Shown in pieces: positions 14,501-23,500 of a DNA stretch of 64,000 nucleotides (position 1 is the first letter of the stretch; each line of letters begins with the position of its first letter). The position numbers and the translations under genes are program-made. Below the pieces are notes generated by a model. It was not told the DNA's origin. It did not search any database and saw nothing but the letters and a program-made list of their open reading frames with translations. Source of the stretch: Mactromeris polynyma (taxonomy: Eukaryota > Mollusca > Bivalvia > Venerida > Mactridae); the NCBI GenBank assembly GCA_032209605.1, contig JASFXZ010000033.1, positions 836,001 to 900,000 on the forward strand, written 5' to 3'.

Positions 14501-17500
14501 TAGTGAAACAAAGAAGGAACTACTTTTTTCAGTCTGGTAAATGCTGGCTGTGTTTGGCGAACTCTCTGCTTTCAGATATTTTATGAATGTGTTTTGAATA
14601 TGTATCATGTTTGATTGAAATCTGCTGAATTAACAATTTGTTGTAAGCGTGTGTAATGACTTAAGTCATGCTGAATGTTATATCAAATACAGTCGGACCT
14701 TGTTCATTCACATTCATCGGGTCCAAAATTCATTTCAAATACTACATGGTTTTTCGAATAGCTCATTTCAATACCACGTATTCCATTTATTTCGGATGCT
14801 ACTGAGTATTCGGATAGAAGGTTGTCGTATATACGAGGCCTGACTGTATATTTTACTTGCATATTGTTTATGTTGCGTTTATAAAACATGTAATGTTCTA
14901 TTTTCAGTTTTATTTGATTACTAATTACATAGTTATCGAGAGTTTGGTACTAAAGTATGTAAACTTTTGTTGAAGTACAAGTCGCCATATTTTTGCACCA
15001 AACTCTCGAATGATGGAGTTGCAATCTAACCAATCATCATAACACAAACATAAGACATAGCAGTATGTTGAGAAAAAATGTTCCGACTATTTTATTCATA
15101 TATAAGGCTCAAACTTCGTTGTTGTTTTTCTGGTAATTTTCCGAAACCTTATTCCAAAAATACAAGGCGGCTTTTGTTTTAAGTACTTTTGTCATGGCAT
15201 ATAACTAACTGCAGCTTATAATTTCGTGTTTACATAGAATATTTGTGAAACTAGAGTGTCTATTTTTTCTAACCTTTGATTTATGTTTGTGTATGGTTTT
15301 ATCAGATCAATGTATTCATGTTTCCATGAAAGTATATATTGAATCTTGATTTATCATGTATTGCTAGTATGTATTTAATGTGCATGTGTTTGGTTTCCAT
15401 TATAACTAAACTGTGATTGGAGACCAGTCTCAAAACTCAGGCATCTGATTGGTTGTTTCTGAACTCAGTCAAAAAATCAACCAATGACAAGGCTGCATTC
15501 TGAGACTGGTCTCCATACTCAGTTTTATAACTTTTGGCCATGAAATCAGTTATCTGTGTCAACTTAGTTTAACCATTTAAACTAAGAAGCTCTTACTTTT
15601 CTGCTAAAAGCATGTAAAACTGGTGAAAACTTGTTTGTAATTAGAACTAACTGACAGAAAAGGTCAATAAAAGACTCGTATTTAATGTAAAGAATCATGC
15701 ATATTTACTGGTACATTGCATGTAATAACTCAATCTGTTAACTGTAAGGTTGTCAGGTAGGGATTGTTGTCATACATTTATGTCTGGATCAATACATCTG
15801 ATAGGGCTGCAACGATACAGATGTCTCTATGGTTTCCATTACTCCCCTTTTGGTTTCTCTTATTCGGTTCAGTTATATCAATACATTCATAGATACAATG
15901 CTAATGAATTACAAACAATTCTTAATAACTGAGTGTAATACATGTAATAACTAGACATGAATATTTGACTAGGTAAGTAGATCTAGAACTTTGTGTTATA
16001 ATATAAAATGAAGTAGTGCAATGACCAGAAATAGAAACTTTATGTCAGGTAATAAAAGTGAACAGTTACAATAGCTGTGTAACTAAAAGATAATGAGTAG
16101 TAAACTTATAAGTTCTCTGACTAGAATATTGATTCAGAAAAAAAGTCATCTGACGTACAAAACTGAATATTCCTAAGACAGTACTGAACTGAACCATGAG
16201 AAAAAAGAACCAAAACTAATCTTTGGTTTATCGTTGCAGTCCTAATATCTGACTTCCAGGATTTTTAGAGATAAAAAATGAGGGTTGGTGGTTCAATATA
16301 AGGGTTAATAAGGTTACAGGAACCAGTATGTGTGTTAGGCCTAATGGTAAATCATTCATTATGATATACTAGAGTATGTATACTGCGGTGAAAAAAACAA
16401 CTCCTCACAGACAAATCCCTTCCAGACAAAACTCCTCACAGACAAATCCCTTCCAGATAAAACTCCTCACAGACAAATCCCTTCCAGACAAAACTCCTCA
16501 CAGACAAATCCCTTCCAGACAAAACTCCTCACAGACAAATCCCTTCCAGACAAAACTCCTCACAGACAAATCCCTTCCAGACAAAACTCCTCACAGACAA
16601 ATCCCTTCCAGACAAAACTCCTCACAGACAAATCCCTTCCAGACAAAACTCCTCACAGACAAATCCCTTCCAGACAAAACTCCTCACAGACAAAACCCTT
16701 CCAGATAAATCCCTTCCAGACAAAACTCCTCACAGACAAATCCCTTCCAGACAAAACTCCTCACAGACAAATCCCTTCCAGACAAAACTCCTCACAGACA
16801 AATCCCTTCCAGACAAAACTCCTCACAGACAAATCCCTTCCAGACAAAACTCCTCACAGACAAATCCCTTCCAGACAAAACTCCTCACAGACAAATCCCT
16901 TCCAGACAAAACTCCTCACAGACAAAACCCTTCCAGATAAATCCCTTCCAGACAAAACTCCTCACAGACAAATCCCTTCCAGACAAAACTCCTCACAGAC
17001 AAATCCCTTCCAGGCAAAACTCCTCACAGACAAATCCCTTCCAGACAAAACTCCTCACAGACAAATCCCTTCCAGGCAAAACTCCTCACAGACAAATCCC
17101 TTCCAGACAAAACTCCTTACAGACAAATCCCTTCCAGACAAAACTCCTCACAGACAAATCCCCTTCCAGACAAAACTCCTCACAGACAAAACCCCTTCCA
17201 GACAAAACCCTTCCAGACAAATCCCTTCCAGACAAAACTCCTCACAGACAAAACCCCTTCCAGACAAAACTCCTCACAGACAAATCCCTTCCAGACAAAA
17301 CCCTTCTAGACAAATCCCTTCCAGATAAAACTCCTCACAGACAAAACCCCTTCCAGACAAAACTCCTCACAGACAAATCCCTTCCAGACAAAACTCCTCA
17401 CAGACCAAACCCTTCCAGACAAATCCCTTCCAGACAAAACTCCTCACAGACAAATCCCTTCCAGACAAATCCCTTCCAGACAAAACTCCTCACAGACAAA

Positions 17501-20500
17501 ACTCCTCACAGACAAATCCCTTCCAGACAAAACTCCTCACAGACAAAACTCCTCACAGACAAATCCCTTCCAGACAAATCCCTTCCAGACAAAACCCCTT
17601 CCAGACAAAACCCCTTCCAGACAAAACTCCTCATAGACAAATCCCTTCCAGACAAAACTCCTCACAGACAAATCCCTTCCAGACAAATCTCCTCACAGAC
17701 AAATCCCTTCCAGGCAAAACTCCTCACAGACAAATCCCTTCCAGACAAAACTCCTCACAGACAAATCCCTTCCAGACAAAACCTCTTCCAGACAAAATCC
17801 CTTCCAGACAAAACTCCTCAAAGACAAATCCCTTCCAGACAAAACCTCTTCCAGACAAAATCCCTTCCAGACAAAACTCCTCACAGACAAAACCCCTTCC
17901 AGACAAAACCCCTTCCAGACAAAACCCCTTCCAGACTAAACCCCTTCAATTGATTTATGTTAAAGCAAACAAAACCCTGTTTCTACTGGATGGAAAACTC
18001 ACTCCAGCGAAAAATACTAAGGCGGACAAAAAAATTACCTTACCAAACTGAAACTTTTTTTCCAGGCTAATATGTATGTTAGTATACAAATAACATTGAT
18101 AATGGTTTATAGTGTTTTAGCATGTACATTTTCCCTCAGTCTGACTGGGAAAGTATTCGTACTTCCAGTAGTCACACTTAAGAGAGTGTTTTTGTCCTAC
18201 CTGAAATATTCATTGGGGTTTGTCCCTCTGAGTTTTGTCCTACGTTCTCCAGTAATTGCGTAGTATGTTTATATTGTCTATGTTTTATTTTCTGCTGCGA
18301 TTTTCCTTTTTATTTTGTTCTTGTTTATGTTATTCTATTGTAGGTACGGCGGAATATCAGACCGTATTTTTTGCAATCATCCAGACATATGTATTTCTAC
18401 GACTTTATTACGTTCTGGTTTACCCGATTCGCTAATTGCTATTTTGTTTCCCCATTCACGGTTCTTGAGTTTATGCATGCAATAAGGCTGTATACGTAAG
18501 TATGCAAAGACTTAATATAAATATGTCCAGAGGTATATGGGTGGTGATGAGTAAAATCATATGTTTATAGAAATAGAATGCATGTATCTTGTCGAGCATG
18601 TCTGTCGATCTACTTTATGTAATACAAAATATCCGCCTGTATTAATTTGTCAAAATTGGGTTTGGTGATCTGTTAAGGATATATTATGCTCATTTTTTTT
18701 GTTCATTTGTTTACCTAAACAAGCATGAAAAATATACTTTATCTAGTTAAATCTTCAATAAATATGCATTATCACAGAATACATTTATAATGAATTTCTC
18801 TGTATTTGTCGAAAAAAGACGTTTGTATTATCAGAAAATTAAAAAAAAATCCAGTTTTTTAACAAGCGTGTGTATTTTACTCTTTTCGGTCTGTTAGTTA
18901 TATGAGTAAGCAAGATTGTTTTAAACAGTTTAACATGGCAATGGTTCTTTTCAATGATGTTTAAGACTATGTAACTACATTACTGGATGAAACCCATTAC
19001 AATCACTGTAGGTTTAGATGAGCCAGATACATCTCTTAGTATAACCAAGGAACAAACTGTCTGGTTTCAGAAACCTGTAATTTTTAATGTACTAATCCGA
19101 TCAGTGCTTGTTTAACAGATGTTGATACAAATATAGAGCATGCAATACAGACATTAAAATGTAAAATACACTTGTATAACAGGAACTTATCACCCAAAAA
19201 ATGTTGAAGCTTTAATAGTTTGGACTGAAGGAGGGAAAGAAGTGATTTCTTTATATTTGGTCCAGCATTGTTCATTAGGCCCTAGAGACATTACATGAAT
19301 ACTTATCACTGCCTGTACACTTCATTATGTACATGTCATACTTGTAGGGTTTGCAATGTACTATTTGTATATGTAGTATGTTTCTCCTTTAACAATTATA
19401 TGTTTAGTACTTTCAGTTGGTTAACTAAAGCAAAGTTACTGCTATTTGACATGCTGCAGTTTTAGTTTAAATTGTTGCATGTTGCATTGCCTTTATGTAT
19501 CGTGTCGTGACATTTTGACTTTATATCATCAATGTGACACCTTGCTATGTTGTATCGTGTCGTGACATTTTGACTTTATATCATCAATGTGACACCTTGC
19601 CATGTTGTATCGAGCCGTGACATTTTGACTTTATATCATCAATGTGACACCTTGCCATGTTGTATCGTGTCGTGACATTTTGACTTTATATCATCAATGT
19701 GACACCTTGCCATGTTGTATCGAGCCTGACATTTTGACTTTATATCATCAATGTGACACCTTGCCATGTTGTATCGAGCCTGACATTTTGACTTTATATC
19801 ATCAATGTGACACCTTGCCATGTTGTATCGAGCCGTGACATTTTGACTTTATATCATCAATGCGACACCTTGCCATGTTGTATCGAGTCATGACATTTTG
19901 ACTTTATATCATCAAAGTTACACCTTGGTGTGATCTATTGTGTAGTGACATTTTGACTTTGTATCCTCAAAGTGACACCGTGCACTGTGACATTTAGACT
20001 TGATAACAAGGCGGTAAACTGGCATATTATATATATATAATTGTGCCATGACATTACAACTCAATGACAGAGCGGTCTGTTGCCATATAGTTTTGTGTGC
20101 TGACATAATGTGACAAGATAGCAAAATGGTACATTTCAATCTGTGATGCCATATAACTTAACAGCAATAAGCACTACGCTGGTTGTTAAATAGTACATTT
20201 CAATCTGTGATGCCGTATAACTTAACAGCAATAAGCACTACGCTGGTTGTTAAATAGTACATTTCAATCTGTGATGCCATATAACTTAACAGCAATAAGC
20301 ACTACGCTGGTTGTTAAATAGTACATTTCAATCTGTGATGCCGTATAACTTAACAGCAATAAGCACTACGCTGGTTGTTAAATAGTACATTTCAATCTGT
20401 GATGCCATATAACTTAACAGCAATAAGCACTACGCTGGTTGTTAAATGGTACATTTCAATCTGTGATGCCATATAACTTAACAGCAATAAGCACTACGCT

Positions 20501-23500
20501 GGTTGTTAAATAGTACATTTCAATCTGTGATGCCATATAACTTAACAGCAATAAGCACTACATGGTTGTTAAATAGTACATTTCAATCTGTGATGCCATA
20601 TAACTTAACAGCAATAAGCACTACGCTGGTTATTAATAGTGTTTGATGTGACTGTGCTTGCTTGATAGCATCATAAGCACATTGGGCTGGCTTTGGTGCC
20701 ACATTTGGCTGGTTATGGTGCCATGCCACTTAACAGCAAAATGGCACATAGCAATATTTGTGATACAATGCAACATAACAGCACTATTATATGGCACATA
20801 AATTTTAGCAGATTATATAATTGCAAAATGTCACATTCCTCTGTGTATGGTGTCAATTGTGTTGAAACTTTGTTTTTGTTTTTCCGCTGGTTAACAAAAT
20901 TGTAACATAAGTTTCCAAATTTCCTCTTAATATTCTGATCAACAGCATGAGAAGTCCTCATAAACATATAATCATCTTTTTCTATTCAAATTAATGTCTT
21001 CCAAGTAGCATGATAGTGATTCAGTTATCATTATGATTTAAGAGGTATTGTGATGCACAGATCATTGTGATTTGATCCAAAAATAAGAAGTATTGAGATA
21101 TTCAAGCTGTTGATATCCAAAAATCATAGTGATTAAAGAATTTTGATACAAAAACCATTGTGATTTAAGAAGTATTGTGGGTCAAAAACTGTTGTAATCC
21201 CATGTTATGATATTGGTTTGTTTATCTTGACTCAAGTGTCTGTTTGATTCGGTTTGTGGTGTAAATGTTGTTTTGTGTTCTAACTTCAATGCTAGATTTC
21301 TAACACTAGACCAGTTTCAGAATGCAGGTTTGTGATTGGTCAGTTGTAAGACTGAGATCGGAACCGACCAATCAGAGGCTTGAGTTTTGGGACTGGTCTT
21401 AATATCTCGGGGATGATATGTATGGAATGGTCATATAATGAATTATCAGTTCGACTTACAAATCTCGGCTCTGTTGTTTGGAGACTAGTCATGAAACTCG
21501 CACATCTGATTGGTTGGTTCTTGATGCAGTCTTAAAATTGACCAATGGTAAGGCTGCATTCTGAGACTGGTCTCCAAACTTAGTTGTTTAACCTTTTGGT
21601 CTGATTTTTTGTTGTGTCTTGATAATCTTTGTATTATCAGTTCAATTTTGTGTTGATTCCATGGTAACTTGCAAGCTTAGCTTACAAATTTGCTTACTTC
21701 TATTTTTTCAGACGGTTTTTGCTTTATTTGCACTATTTTTCACTATCACTATTAGATTAGATCAAGATCAAACTCATGCTTTTTCAGCGATTTTAGATGC
21801 GGCGAGCACTGCATATTTGACATTATTCATAAAAATATACTTTTTGCATCGTTTCTTATTTTTATAGGTAAGACGTAATGTTCGGCCATTTTTCATCCAG
21901 TCAAGTCAACTGAAATTCATCTATGACTGTATAACGTTTGTATTTACGAGATATGCTAATTCCCTTATGGTCGTCTCATTTGTACTATTGGACGTTAAGA
22001 GTTGTCTTACATATTTCACGTAAGTGACTGTGTTGTTTACTTAACTGTAAGTAATTAAATGGAGAACCAGCACATTGTTAGCTCCTCGGTTTTGAAACAC
22101 ACAAAGAGTTATTGTCATAGCTTGGTCGTTGCCTGCAACCGAATGTTAAATGTTGTGCTTTGTTCAGTTTCTGAGAAAGGTTAAGTCCTAATGCTAACGT
22201 AACCTGCAGGCAAGTGTCCACATCCGCTTATGGTGCTCTGTTTATATACCAGTGCACCGTGTCCGTCCATCTGTCTGTTGGTATAAACAAAAGTATTAAG
22301 AATAACATGCCTTCACATTGTTAATAATTATCTTCATGTATATTTATTGTTAAAACTAATATTTTGATCAACAATTTCGGTTGGCATACTGAATATGCAC
22401 CAATGAGTTTGAATTTGTCTAGAAAGATTTATTGTTAAATGAATGATAAGGACATCGGTTCAAATTAACTTACTGGCTAGTCAACGCTTAGCTAGCTGCC
22501 TGCCGGTTTATCTCAGTTGATTAAGTATGCACCTACCAATGTGGAGGTTGTTGGTTCAAGCTCCATCAAGGTGTTTATTCTCAATAGATAGTTCCCACAT
22601 CTACAATATTTACCTCCCTTGTTCTAAATCATCAGCCATTTTGATAGGCAAAACTGATAAGCACTAATAGGATCAATTCCAAAATATGTGATAATTGAGA
22701 AAATACCGAGAGAATTTGCATGTGACAACAACTTTTTCTTCAACTTTCTGAGCCATCTACCCACAAGAGCATAACAAATCAGTTATTTTTAAATATCTGA
22801 TTATTCCCTATAAAGTTTAAGATAATTTGCCTGTCAATATGGCCTACTACAGAACAAGGGAGGTAACAATTGTAAATGTGGGAACTATCAATATCTTTAT
22901 CAATATATTCATTGTTGTTTGTCCTCCACTTCTGATTGATATGGGAAAATTGTCAGTTGCTTGCTGAAGAACAGATTAGTTCTGTTTGGTAACCCAGGAA
23001 TACTTGCCAGGTCAACCGTCCCAAGTACATCACTGTTTGGTAACCCAGGAATACTTGTCAGGTCAACCGTCCCCAGTACATCACTGTTTGGTAACCCAGG
23101 AATACTTGTCAGGTCAACCGTCCCCAGTACATCACTGTTTGGTAACCCAGGAATACTTGTCAGGTCAACCGTCCCCAGTACATCACTGTTTGGTAACCCA
23201 GGAATACTTGTCAGGTCAACCGTCCCAAGTACATACTGTTTGGTAACCCAGGAATACTTGTCAGGTCAACCGTCCCCAGTACATCACTGTTTGGTAACCC
23301 AGGAATACTTGCCAGATCAACCGTCCCCAGTACATCACTGTTTGGTAACCCAGGAATACTTGTCAGGTCAACCGTCCCCAGTACATCACTGTTTGGTAAC
23401 CCAGGAATACTTGTCAGGTCAACCGTCCCCAGTACATACTGTTTGGTAACCCAGGAATACTTGTCAGGTCAACCGTCCCCAGTACATACTGTTTGGTAAC

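Noticed and set aside
16376..16708. 110-codon plus-strand frame and matching minus frames in 16.4-17.9 kb
   Set aside because: They are translations of the 31-bp minisatellite, stay open because the unit lacks stops, and have no gene-like sequence.
19639..20139. Frames on both strands in the 55-bp array
   Set aside because: Repeat translation on both strands, without splice or start support.
22961..23449. 162-codon repetitive frame (GNPGILVRSTVPSTS repeats)
   Set aside because: The 51-bp unit is divisible by three, so any frame without a stop stays open. Mixing of 50-bp units breaks it later. It lies in an MBOAT intron.
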